This document shows positions 7,208 through 15,631 of a stretch of DNA of 24,913 bases, piece by piece (the stretch's first letter is position 1; each line of letters begins with the position of its first letter). This stretch comes from JBBQUP01 sp038212305 (GTDB lineage: Bacteria > Bacteroidota > Bacteroidia > Bacteroidales > Marinilabiliaceae). Under the pieces are notes generated by a model, which saw only the letters and a list, made by a program, of their open reading frames with translations, was not told the origin of the DNA and did not search any database. The stretch spans positions 1-24,913 of the forward strand of contig JBBQUP010000054.1 in the NCBI GenBank assembly GCA_038212305.1, read 5' to 3'. The translations under genes and the position numbers were made by a program.

Positions 7208-8857
7208 ATGAATTTTTCTTCAGGTAAACGAGTAAAAAAAATCTCCTTCCTAATAGGGATGATTTTGATATTATTAAAACCTGAAGTTGGTTTAACCCAA
7301 TCCTATTTTATTGGATTCACCAATAAAGTAGGTTCTGAGCAATTAATCACACATCCACAATCCTTTTTATCTGATAGAGCGATTGAACGCAGGGCAAAAC
7401 AATCCATTTTGATTGACGAAACCGACTTGCCATTGTCATCCATTTTTTGCGACAGCTTGGTCAAGCTAGGAATACAAATTCAACATAAATTAAAGTGGGT
7501 AAATGGCGTGGTTGCTACCAGTGCCAATCAATTATTAATGGATACACTAACCAGATTATCATTCGTTGAATTAGTGGAATTAACAAAACCTGCTCAACAA
7601 AAAAGCACTTTGTCTAAATGGAGTAAATCAGAGACTTATCCTCTTAAAAACAGCCTTTTTAATACAACTTATGGTGATGCATTTATGCAAATAAATACCA
7701 TAAACGGTATTCCTTTGCATAATCTGGGATTTAAAGGTGACAATATGCAAATTGCCATTATTGATGCTGGCTTTTATAAAGTAAATGAACTTCCACTATT
7801 TTCTAATTTGTTTTCGAACAACCAACTATTGGGGACTCATGATTTTGTGAATCCACAATCCGATATTTTCATGGAACACACGCACGGCATGCAAGTTCTA
7901 TCGGTTATTGGAGGTTATCAGGAAAATTTTTTCATGGGAACGGCTCCTGATGCTCGGTTTTGGCTTTTACGCTCTGAAGATAATGCATCGGAATATCCGA
8001 TAGAAGCTGATAATTGGATTGCTGCAGCTGAATTTGCAGACAGCGTTGGGGTTGATATAATTAATACCTCTCTAGGCTATTCTCTGTTTTCAGATCCTCA
8101 ATTTAATTACACCTACAATCAAACCAATTCATCGACTCGAATATCAACTGCTGCCAGTTTAGCTTCTCAAAAAGGGTTAATTGTAGTTGTGAGTGCAGGT
8201 AATGAAGGACATAATGTTTGGAAATACATCACCATGCCATCTGATGCTAAAGGAGTAATGACGGTTGGTGCCATGTCTCCAGACTCACTTATTGCAGTTT
8301 TTTCGGGTATTGGTCCCACTTCTGATGGTCGTGTGAAACCTGATATTGTTGCCATGGGAATAAATGTTGCCAATCAAAACAGTTCGGGTACTCTATCGTT
8401 TAATGGTGGTACTTCGTTTTCTGCTCCGCTTGTATCAGGTATCTGCGCCTGTTTATGGCAAGCATTGCCAAATTTAAAAGCAACCGATATCGTAGATCTC
8501 ATCAAAAAAAGCAGTAATCATTATACCTCTCCTTTAGCCCAATGGGGTTATGGAATTCCTAATTTCAACAAAGCACTTGAATCAGGCATCGCTCTTTCTA
8601 ACAATGGAAAAAAAATTGGGAATTGGAGTATATCGCCCAATCCCTTTGTTGATTACATTAATATGAATAGTAATCAAGTTCTAAACACGAAATCCATTCG
8701 AGTTGAATTGTATGCTTCCAATGGGCAATTAATTTTAAATAAAAATCTGTATAACAAGCCCTATTCTCTTAAAAATATTGGCTATTTACCATCAGGTTTA
8801 TATGTTTTAAAAATCACTCAAGCGGGAAACATTTATACTCAAAAAGTTATAAAATAA
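7208..8857 (+). CDS. S8 subtilisin-like serine protease with T9SS sorting domain
   Basis: This 549-residue secreted peptidase has an N-terminal signal segment (hydrophobic 12-25), a propeptide-like region to about 150, and a subtilase domain at about 180-455. The triad is visible: Asp186 in IAIIDAGF, His226 in HTHGMQV, Ser403 in GGTSFSAPLVSG, with oxyanion Asn332 in SAGNEGHN. The last 75 residues begin ISPNPFVDYI and run to PSGLYVLKITQAGNIYTQKVIK, a type A T9SS C-terminal sorting domain, so it should cross the outer membrane by the Por system and be anchored or released at the cell surface. Its TAA stop shares one base with the ATG of xseA (TAATG at 8855-8859), which suggests co-transcription and possibly translational coupling, although the functions look unrelated. 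Confidence 0.93.
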   Translation: MNFSSGKRVKKISFLIGMILILLKPEVGLTQSYFIGFTNKVGSEQLITHPQSFLSDRAIERRAKQSILIDETDLPLSSIFCDSLVKLGIQIQHKLKWVNGVVATSANQLLMDTLTRLSFVELVELTKPAQQKSTLSKWSKSETYPLKNSLFNTTYGDAFMQINTINGIPLHNLGFKGDNMQIAIIDAGFYKVNELPLFSNLFSNNQLLGTHDFVNPQSDIFMEHTHGMQVLSVIGGYQENFFMGTAPDARFWLLRSEDNASEYPIEADNWIAAAEFADSVGVDIINTSLGYSLFSDPQFNYTYNQTNSSTRISTAASLASQKGLIVVVSAGNEGHNVWKYITMPSDAKGVMTVGAMSPDSLIAVFSGIGPTSDGRVKPDIVAMGINVANQNSSGTLSFNGGTSFSAPLVSGICACLWQALPNLKATDIVDLIKKSSNHYTSPLAQWGYGIPNFNKALESGIALSNNGKKIGNWSISPNPFVDYINMNSNQVLNTKSIRVELYASNGQLILNKNLYNKPYSLKNIGYLPSGLYVLKITQAGNIYTQKVIK

Positions 8858-10224
8858 TGACTGAACAAGCCATTTCTCTATACGAATTAAATAATCGGCT
8901 CAAAGAAGTTGTTCAAACTAATTTAAGCGATCCAGTTTGGGTTGTAGCTGAAATTGGAGAGTTAAAAGTCAATCACAACGGGCATTGCTACTTAGAATTG
9001 ATTCAAAAAGATGAGAAAACGAATCAAATAATTGCTCGACTGAAAGCCATTATTTGGGCTTACTCGTTTCGAATGATTAAACCATATTTCGAAACCACAT
9101 CTAAACAAGTCCTAACTGCCGGAATTAAGGTATTGGTTAGAGGAATTATTGAATATCAGGAGGTTTTTGGTTTATCGTTTAACATCAAAGATATTGATCC
9201 AACCTACACAATGGGCGATATGGCTCGCCGAAGAGCCGAAATTATCAATCAACTGCAAGACGAAGGAATATATGATTTAAATAAGGAACTTCCTGATCCA
9301 CGCATCATTCAGCGAATTGCTATTATTTCATCGCCAACAGCAGCAGGTTATGAGGATTTCATACATCAGCTAAATCACAATCCCTATAATTTTGCTTTTC
9401 AAACACAAATTTTTCCTGCTATCATGCAAGGCGATAAAACCGAGGAATCGGTTATTCATGCATTGGAGCAAATTTTTGAGCAAGGGCAATTATTTGATGC
9501 CGTAGTAATTGTTCGAGGTGGTGGTGCAACAACTGATTTGGCCAGTTTCGATTCATATGCCATTGCAGCAAATATTTGTCAGTTTCCCATACCGGTCATT
9601 ACAGGAATTGGTCACGATAGAGATCAAACCATTGTTGATTTAGTAGCATTTAATAGCTTGAAAACACCTACCGCTGTGGCGGAATACATCCTGTCAAAAG
9701 CTTTAGAAATTGATGGTTTACTAAATGATTATCAACAAATTTTACAATCGCTATCTAAAACCATCATTACTCAACATAAAACTAAACTTAATCAGTTAGC
9801 ATTAAAAACCATTCCTTTAATTCGAAATCGAATTGATTCTAACGCTAAAAATCTATCACGATATTCCGAAACACTACGAAAATCGTCCCAGTTTATGATT
9901 GCTCGTCATAAACAACGGTTAATCGAGAGTACCAAAAGTGTGAGCAAATCTGTTAAGTATCTCATTAAATCCGAAAATGTAAGACTAGCCCAACTAACTC
10001 AATCCTTAATACTCACCACTCACCGGCTATTTTCAATCAAGCAAAACCAAATTAAATGGTTAGATGAGAAAATAAAACTAAGTGATCCTTTAAACATCTT
10101 AAAAAAAGGATACTCTATTACTTATTACAACGGGAAAGCTATTAAATCAGTAAATCAAATCAATATTAATGATACAATCACAACTCAAATTGCTGATGGA
10201 ACTATTACCAGTAGAATTGAATAA
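8857..10224 (+). CDS. xseA: Exodeoxyribonuclease VII large subunit
   Basis: This 455-residue protein is the catalytic subunit of exonuclease VII, which degrades single-stranded DNA from both ends to short oligonucleotides in the cytoplasm. The order of parts is typical: an OB-fold DNA-binding domain at about 1-110 (SLYELNNRLKEVV, VWVVAEIGELK, GHCYLEL); the catalytic domain at about 125-330 with IAIISSPTAAGYEDF, the glycine-rich RGGGATTDLASFDS (220-233) and GIGHDRDQTIVDLVA (250-264); a long coiled coil; and the C-terminal swivel motif DPLNILKKGYSITYYNGKAI. It starts inside the stop of the protease gene. Its partner xseB is not adjacent but lies 2.3 kb downstream, beyond a histidine kinase gene. 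Confidence 0.96.
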   Translation: MTEQAISLYELNNRLKEVVQTNLSDPVWVVAEIGELKVNHNGHCYLELIQKDEKTNQIIARLKAIIWAYSFRMIKPYFETTSKQVLTAGIKVLVRGIIEYQEVFGLSFNIKDIDPTYTMGDMARRRAEIINQLQDEGIYDLNKELPDPRIIQRIAIISSPTAAGYEDFIHQLNHNPYNFAFQTQIFPAIMQGDKTEESVIHALEQIFEQGQLFDAVVIVRGGGATTDLASFDSYAIAANICQFPIPVITGIGHDRDQTIVDLVAFNSLKTPTAVAEYILSKALEIDGLLNDYQQILQSLSKTIITQHKTKLNQLALKTIPLIRNRIDSNAKNLSRYSETLRKSSQFMIARHKQRLIESTKSVSKSVKYLIKSENVRLAQLTQSLILTTHRLFSIKQNQIKWLDEKIKLSDPLNILKKGYSITYYNGKAIKSVNQININDTITTQIADGTITSRIE

Positions 10225-10259
10225 TCAAGAAAAAATTAGAACACTCTGTTTATGGATTT

Positions 10260-10290
10260 TTTGCACAACTAAAAAGTTTAATTACTTTTA
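10260..10290 (+). promoter_or_regulatory. Predicted Bacteroidota-type promoter for the kinase-xseB pair
   Basis: TTTG at 10260-10263 is followed after 19 nt by TACTTTTA at 10283-10290, seven of eight matches to TAnnTTTG, about 35 nt before the ATG at 10326. If real, the kinase and xseB can be transcribed apart from xseA. Confidence 0.45.
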
Positions 10291-10325
10291 AACAACATAT
10301 TTCACTCTTTATTTTTAATCTACCA

Positions 10326-12572
10326 ATGCGAAACAATTATTTAATAAATATTTCAAATAAGATTTTAATATACCTTCTTTTAATTCTTATTGTATTTGTA
10401 TTCAATTCACCAATTATTCATTCGCAAAAAAATCCACAAGAAACCGAGTTCAATACATTGCTGCAAAATGTAAATGATCAACCAAATATGGCTGATAAAA
10501 TTCTGCAACTGGCTAAGGCTAATGAATATGCAATGAAAAGTTTAACTGGATTAGATCTTTTTAATGCTTGCTATAAAACATCAAGTATGGCTCATGTTTT
10601 TAAAGCAAATCAATTAACGCAAGACATTATTTCGTCCTATATTTCAAATGAAAATAAATTATCACCCAATTCTAACGAATATAAACTTTATTTTATTTTA
10701 GCCGAAGCATGCCTGAATCAAAATAAAAATAACGAATCCATAGCGTATTTCAAGAAAGTTCTTGAGTATACCGAAAATGCAAATAGTGCCCTATTTAAAG
10801 GCGAAACGTACAATGGCATGGGGAAAGCTTATTTTTCGCTGGGTGAATACATTGCTGCTTTAGATTGTTTCGATAAAGCAATTGATGTGGCGGTTGTAAA
10901 TGTAAATGAACCACTTCGAATTAAAGCCATGGCCAACAAAGGTATGGTATATACTCAATTTGCGAACTATCCAAAAGCTTTAGAAAGTAATCATGAAGTG
11001 TATGAATTATCGCTAAAAAACAACGACAAAAACCTACAGGCACTATCGTTATGTCAAATAGGACAAGTGTACAGTCAAATAAATCAAACCGCCAATGCCT
11101 TGGATGCATTTAGTCAAGCTCAGGAATTATTTAAAGAGTTAGGCGATAGCATTGGATTAACTAACAGCCTGATTTTAATAGGAAAAACTTATTTACATAT
11201 AAATAACCTGTCTGAATCGCTAAGTGCCTTCCAGCAAAGTTTACAATATGCTAGGTCAAATAATCAATCTTCTGAATATGCTAGCATTCTCACTCATTTA
11301 GGAATCATCTATTTAAAAAAAAGCGATTATAATCAAGCCTTACGATATCAGCAAATGGCTTTAGATTGTTTGCAAACAATGCCTGATAAAAGCGTGGAAG
11401 CTAGAATTCAAGGAGCTTTAGGAGACATTTACCTGACTATAGGAAACTATCAAGAAGCTGAAACATCTTATAATAAATCAATAGGATTAGCTTACAGCAT
11501 AGGCGAATTGGAATTGTTGGCAACCTCAGTTAATGGGTTAGCTAATTTGGCTCAAAAAACAGGCAATTATCAACAAGCATTGCTTTTAAAAAACCGATAC
11601 GCAACACTTAAAGATTCTATATTAAATGATAAAACATTAGAATATATTGCCCGAATGGATGCTGTTTACCGATCGGTTCAAAAAGAAAGCATAATTAAAG
11701 GATTACTATCAGAAAAAAGAGCACAAGCTCAAGATTTAAAAGGTGAAAAGATAATACGTTATATATTCATCGTTTTAATTATAACTCTTTTAATCTTAGC
11801 AATTGTATTGTATTTACTGTTCAGAGTTAAGAACAAATCGCAACAGTTATTATCCAAAAGCAATAAAGAACTTGAACAATTAAATGCTACAAAGGACAAG
11901 TTATTCTCGGTTATTTCTCATGATTTAAGAAGTCCGCTTAACTCCATATTGGGGTTTTCGGAAATGATGTCACTTTATGCTGAATCCAATAACACCGAAC
12001 AATTAATACAAAGTAGCCAGCAGGTTTATTCCTCAAGTCGAAAATTATTAGCGTTGGTTGATAATTTACTCTTGTGGAGTCGTTCTCAAATAGGTTCGAC
12101 ACGCTACAATCCACAGAAATTAGATTTAGCTATTCAATGCAATAACATCATATCGCTCATGCGAGCCCAAGCAGAAGATAAAGATGTTGTTATTTCAGCT
12201 AATATCCGATCTGGATTAGTTGCATGGGCTGATGTTAACTTGTTTGATATTGTATTTCGTAACATATTAAACAATGCTCTAAAATACTCTCGATTAGGTG
12301 GCACTATTTTAATTTCTGCAATCGAGAAAAAAGATCAGATTCAAATAACAGTTCACGATAATGGAGTTGGAATTCCTAAAGATAGAATAGACAAACTCTT
12401 CATAGCCGATTCGGAATATACCACGCAAGGCACTTTAAATGAGAAAGGATCTGGCTTAGGATTAGCCATTTGCAAAGAATATGTTGAAAAAAACAAAGGA
12501 GCTATTTGGGCTGAGAGTGAACTAAACAAATACACCTCGTTTCATTTTACATTACCATTACACAAAGAATAA
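10326..12572 (+). CDS. TPR-domain sensor histidine kinase
   Basis: This 748-residue membrane-bound two-component kinase starts with a hydrophobic signal or anchor segment (about 13-29). Tetratricopeptide repeats fill about 115-430, for example GETYNGMGKAYFSLGEYIAALDCF split by the usual Gly/Ala/Tyr/Ala pattern, and are probably periplasmic. A transmembrane helix lies at about 478-499 and a short coiled coil follows. The HisKA dimerisation box is FSVISHDLRSPLNS with the phospho-accepting His532. The ATPase domain shows the N box RNILNNALKYS (645-655), G1 box HDNGVGIP (677-684) and G2 box GSGLGLAI (708-715). There is no receiver or DNA-binding domain, and no response regulator is adjacent, so its output partner is unknown. 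It sits between xseA (101-bp gap) and xseB (4-bp gap), the latter spacing indicating co-transcription with xseB. The stimulus is unknown. Confidence 0.93.
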   Translation: MRNNYLINISNKILIYLLLILIVFVFNSPIIHSQKNPQETEFNTLLQNVNDQPNMADKILQLAKANEYAMKSLTGLDLFNACYKTSSMAHVFKANQLTQDIISSYISNENKLSPNSNEYKLYFILAEACLNQNKNNESIAYFKKVLEYTENANSALFKGETYNGMGKAYFSLGEYIAALDCFDKAIDVAVVNVNEPLRIKAMANKGMVYTQFANYPKALESNHEVYELSLKNNDKNLQALSLCQIGQVYSQINQTANALDAFSQAQELFKELGDSIGLTNSLILIGKTYLHINNLSESLSAFQQSLQYARSNNQSSEYASILTHLGIIYLKKSDYNQALRYQQMALDCLQTMPDKSVEARIQGALGDIYLTIGNYQEAETSYNKSIGLAYSIGELELLATSVNGLANLAQKTGNYQQALLLKNRYATLKDSILNDKTLEYIARMDAVYRSVQKESIIKGLLSEKRAQAQDLKGEKIIRYIFIVLIITLLILAIVLYLLFRVKNKSQQLLSKSNKELEQLNATKDKLFSVISHDLRSPLNSILGFSEMMSLYAESNNTEQLIQSSQQVYSSSRKLLALVDNLLLWSRSQIGSTRYNPQKLDLAIQCNNIISLMRAQAEDKDVVISANIRSGLVAWADVNLFDIVFRNILNNALKYSRLGGTILISAIEKKDQIQITVHDNGVGIPKDRIDKLFIADSEYTTQGTLNEKGSGLGLAICKEYVEKNKGAIWAESELNKYTSFHFTLPLHKE

Positions 12573-12576
12573 AACT

Positions 12577-12774
12577 ATGGCGAAAAAGCAGTTTTCATAT
12601 AATGAGGCAATTGAAGAAATTGAAGAGATTTTATTACAAATAGAAAATGATGACCTTGATGTGGATGAACTTTCTGAAAAAGTAAGAAAGGTAACAACCT
12701 TAATTAAAGTCTGTAAACAAAAACTTACACAAGCAGAATCGGATGTTGATAAAATTCTTGAAGAGCTAAAATAA
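12577..12774 (+). CDS. xseB: Exodeoxyribonuclease VII small subunit
   Basis: This 65-residue, highly charged helical protein matches XseB: FSYNEAIEEIEEILLQIEND is the family N-terminus and DLDVDELSEKVRKVTTLIKVCKQKL the following helices. Several XseB copies bind each XseA in exonuclease VII. The ATG follows the stop of the histidine kinase gene by four bases. The length is normal for the family. A hairpin terminator follows at 12790-12809. Confidence 0.92.
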   Translation: MAKKQFSYNEAIEEIEEILLQIENDDLDVDELSEKVRKVTTLIKVCKQKLTQAESDVDKILEELK

Positions 12775-12789
12775 CCTGATCCTGACACC

Positions 12790-12815
12790 AAGAATAGCTC
12801 ATTATTCTTTTTCTA
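12790..12815 (+). terminator. Predicted Rho-independent terminator after xseB
   Basis: AAGAATA (12790-12796) pairs perfectly with TATTCTT (12803-12809) over a 6-nt loop and is followed by a T-rich run. It ends the xseA-kinase-xseB run; the stem is AT-rich, so its strength is uncertain. Confidence 0.55.
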
Positions 12816-12930
12816 AAATTTACTTCAACAGCTTGAAGATTAACACGATTAAATCATTTAATGCTTTTATTCTGGCTCTATTCTTTATATTGCAAAAATT
12901 CACTAAATTATATTAGAAAAAATATTGGTT

Positions 12931-13536
12931 ATGGATCAAAGTTTACTAACCAACCCCATTGTGGGTGGTAATTACTATCACATACTAAAAAAATCCGAGG
13001 TAAATTTGTTTTATTCTCAGGCCAATTATCAATATTTTATGCGTAGATATGCCTATTATTTAAATGATATTTCCGAAACAATTGCATTTTGTCTATTACC
13101 CAATCATTTTCATATTTTATTCCGCGCTCCTGAAATAATTACCATCAAAGGCGAGTACATCGATCATCCTTCTGATATTGGTCATTTTATTAGCGATGGC
13201 ATTCGAAAATTCTTTGCCAATTACTCAAATTTTATAATGAAACAAGAAGGATTAATTGATCCACCATTAGATGCAAATTTTTTTAGAGTTCAGATCGATG
13301 AAGACACTCAACTTAAAGAATTATTAGTATTCATTCATAAAAATGGCACCTATCACAACGTAAATGATGATTATTCTACTTACCCAAATAGCTCTTTTCA
13401 AAACTACTTCTCAAACCACAAATCACTAATTGGCAAAGAAACAGCCTTTTCTCTTTTTGATTCACGCGAGCAATTTATTGAGCTGCATCAAACTATTGAC
13501 TTGAGTGATATACAAGACAATATATTTCTCGAATAA
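12931..13536 (+). CDS. Y1/RAYT-like transposase (REP-associated tyrosine transposase family)
   Basis: This 201-residue protein resembles IS200/RAYT HUH-endonuclease transposases, which nick single-stranded DNA at palindromes through a tyrosine. I take the ATG at 12931; a TTG two codons upstream is also possible. Family signs are the opening GGNYYHILKKSE, the metal-binding HUH pair in LLPNHFHILF (His59, His61), a helix with Tyr98 (FFANYSNF) at the position of the catalytic tyrosine, and the C-terminal LLVFIHKNGTYH...DDYSTYPNSSF, equivalent to the family's YIHxNPxxxG...DYxxSSy. It lacks the usual G-x-L/VFQ-x-R segment in clear form (NANFFRVQ-like instead), so it is divergent and activity is uncertain. 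No IS ends or flanking REP pair were seen next to it. A candidate REP palindrome occurs at 4077-4113. Confidence 0.8.
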   Translation: MDQSLLTNPIVGGNYYHILKKSEVNLFYSQANYQYFMRRYAYYLNDISETIAFCLLPNHFHILFRAPEIITIKGEYIDHPSDIGHFISDGIRKFFANYSNFIMKQEGLIDPPLDANFFRVQIDEDTQLKELLVFIHKNGTYHNVNDDYSTYPNSSFQNYFSNHKSLIGKETAFSLFDSREQFIELHQTIDLSDIQDNIFLE

Positions 13537-13569
13537 GGAAATTGTTTTAAATAAATTAGCAATTAAAAC

Positions 13570-14454
13570 TTAGGTATGCCTTTTTAAGAAGTGCACAAGA
13601 AATATTCCTACCAGTACAATAATTACTCCCATAAACTGAATAAAAGTAAACTCCTCACCTAAAACTAAATAGGCGACAATTGCCGTCACAACAGGTTGCC
13701 CAAGCAATGTAGGCGCCACAGTGGTAGCTCGCTGATAACCTTGAGCATAATTTATCAACATCCATCCAACAACCTGAACTCCTAAACCATAAACGAAAAA
13801 TAAATACCACGTTTTATCATCATAGCCCAAAAACGAATAATTAAACAAAAGCATCGCAAGCAATAAAACAAAAGTGGCCGAAAAAGTACTTATTGAAAGA
13901 TACAATAGAGTACCTATCAAGCTTCGTCCTTTTTGAGTGGTAATATAGTATGCACCATAAAACATACCCGCAATTAAACCATATAAAATTCCTTTGATTA
14001 GTCCAGTTGAGCTAAACAAATCGTTACTAACCATTAAAAAAATACCGCTAAAAGCAACAAATAAACCAATCCAAAAGCCTCTGTATGGCTTTTCTTTAAA
14101 TACCCAAAAAGCGCCAATCCCAGCCCACAATGGCGACAAATTTGCTGCAATAGTTGGCATGGTTGCATTCGAAGCGACAATACCGGTTGCCCAAAATGCC
14201 ATGTCGATTCCAAAAAATGTTCCACCTAAAATTGCCATATATACCCCTTGTCGAGAAATCGGTGTTTTTAATCGAAAAAGATACAAGGAAACAGGTACTA
14301 TTAATGCAACTGAACCTATTAACATGCGGTAAAATGCAGTTACAACACCTGGAGCTGATGCTGATTTTATTAAAACTGCTGAAATTCCAGTGAAAAAAAC
14401 ACCTGCAAGTAGTGCAAGCATCGATTTTAAATGACGCTCTTTAGTTAAGCTCAT
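13570..14454 (-). CDS. EamA/DMT-superfamily permease
   Basis: This 294-residue inner-membrane protein has about ten hydrophobic helices arranged as two EamA repeats (about 8-140 and 155-290). Typical segments are LAGVFFTGISAVLIKSASA near the N-terminus, NLSPLWAGIGAFWVFKEKP at the end of repeat 1, and LLGQPVVTAIVAYLVLGEEF in repeat 2. Members export or import small metabolites such as amino acids; the substrate cannot be read from sequence. The ATG at 14454 gives MSLTKERHLK, a short positively charged cytoplasmic start before helix 1. It converges on the RAYT-like gene across 33 bp and is transcribed alone. Confidence 0.9.
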   Translation of the reverse strand: MSLTKERHLKSMLALLAGVFFTGISAVLIKSASAPGVVTAFYRMLIGSVALIVPVSLYLFRLKTPISRQGVYMAILGGTFFGIDMAFWATGIVASNATMPTIAANLSPLWAGIGAFWVFKEKPYRGFWIGLFVAFSGIFLMVSNDLFSSTGLIKGILYGLIAGMFYGAYYITTQKGRSLIGTLLYLSISTFSATFVLLLAMLLFNYSFLGYDDKTWYLFFVYGLGVQVVGWMLINYAQGYQRATTVAPTLLGQPVVTAIVAYLVLGEEFTFIQFMGVIIVLVGIFLVHFLKRHT

Positions 14455-14598
14455 CGCAGTTAGGGATATAGTTGGTTTTAATTGTTTTGATGCTATTTAA
14501 AGTAGCTCGCGAAATTATTAGGACAATCACATATCAATTCGTTATGCGAAGATATGCACTCCAATACATCTAACTGCAATAATCTCTATTAATTCTAC

Positions 14599-14629
14599 TT
14601 GCAAAAAGCATACAGATAAACTAATTTTG
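14599..14629 (+). promoter_or_regulatory. Predicted Bacteroidota-type promoter
   Basis: TTG at 14599-14601 is followed after 20 nt by TAATTTTG (14622-14629), a full match to TAnnTTTG. It would give a leader of about 60 nt for the lipoprotein gene at 14699. Confidence 0.5.
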
Positions 14630-14698
14630 GTATTTAACAATCGGTTTAAAATAGTTTAATTCATTAATTGAATTATCTTGCCGTATAAATTGTAAAAC

Positions 14699-15574
14699 AT
14701 GCAAACAAAGTTAATCGGTCTTGCCATCATAACCCTATTTTTATCGAGTTGTCAATCCTCTTCGAAACTAACATCAACAGCCAATTCGGCAAAAAAAGCA
14801 TATGATATTGGCGACTACCTTCTTGCAACAAATCTATACGCTCAGACATTTGATCTGTACGACAAACAACTTCGCGAAATCCCAGACACAATGTACGTTG
14901 AAGCAATTGAAAGTGCACAAAATGCTCGCCAATCGAACTTTGCATCGCAATGGATAGAAGCTGGTGCTCTAAAATATCCCAATAATACTAAATTATTGGT
15001 TCAACAAGTTGAGCTTTACAAAACCTCCTACCGAGCAGCAGATGAGTATGGAATCAGAAAAACAAATCATGAGATATTAGCTAAAAGCGATACCCAAAAC
15101 TATGAAAGGCTGTTCGAATTGGCTTTTCAGCTTGAATATTTCGAAGATGCAACTCAATGGTTTCCTCATATTACTTCACCAACAGAACTTCAATACGATC
15201 AGGAATTAAGCGCCTTACAAAAAACATCTGCTGACGAAAAGACTATACTAAATCATTGCGATAAGGCTATAAAAAACTATCCAAACCTCATCAGCGCCAT
15301 CGACTATAAAGCGGTTTATTTGTATACTAAAGCCGAAGATGTCTATCAAAAAGAGATGGATTATTATAATAAGAATCAAAATTATACTCAATGGGTTTTA
15401 TTACGCCATGAGTTAAAAAAACTATCGTCGAATTATCGACAGGCTCGCGATTTATTTATTAAACTTCGCAAAACTGACCCTGATAACAAACGATATATTA
15501 GATACTTAATTAATTGCTACGTGCGATTAGAAATGGATAAAGAGGCCAAAGCGCTTGAAAAACTTGATAAATAA
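14699..15574 (+). CDS. TPR-like lipoprotein of unknown function
   Basis: This 291-residue protein begins with a lipoprotein signal (MQTKLIGLAIITLFLSSC, lipidated Cys18). The rest is mostly helical with TPR-like pairs: AKKAYDIGDYLLATNLYAQT at about 32-51, then repeats around 75-110 and 225-285 (NYRQARDLFIKLRKTDPDNK, RYLINCYVRLEMDKEAKALE). Such proteins usually act as scaffolds in the envelope; some T9SS and gliding components are of this type, but I cannot assign it to one. It stands alone and ends at a hairpin shared with the convergent TonB-dependent receptor gene. Confidence 0.75.
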   Translation: MQTKLIGLAIITLFLSSCQSSSKLTSTANSAKKAYDIGDYLLATNLYAQTFDLYDKQLREIPDTMYVEAIESAQNARQSNFASQWIEAGALKYPNNTKLLVQQVELYKTSYRAADEYGIRKTNHEILAKSDTQNYERLFELAFQLEYFEDATQWFPHITSPTELQYDQELSALQKTSADEKTILNHCDKAIKNYPNLISAIDYKAVYLYTKAEDVYQKEMDYYNKNQNYTQWVLLRHELKKLSSNYRQARDLFIKLRKTDPDNKRYIRYLINCYVRLEMDKEAKALEKLDK

Positions 15575-15589
15575 TCATCATTAAATAAT

Positions 15590-15624
15590 ATGGGTAAGGA
15601 ATTAAATTGTAACTCCTTACCCAT
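15590..15624. terminator. Bidirectional hairpin terminator
   Basis: ATGGGTAAGGA (15590-15600) and TCCTTACCCAT (15614-15624) form a perfect 11-bp stem with a 13-nt loop between the convergent lipoprotein and TonB receptor genes. The flanks are AT-rich, with TTTGTTGTTT on the plus strand. Confidence 0.6.
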
Positions 15625-15631
15625 TTGTTGT

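Noticed and set aside
10326..12572. Hybrid kinase with receiver domain
   Set aside because: The protein ends right after the ATPase domain (HFTLPLHKE); no receiver or output domain follows.
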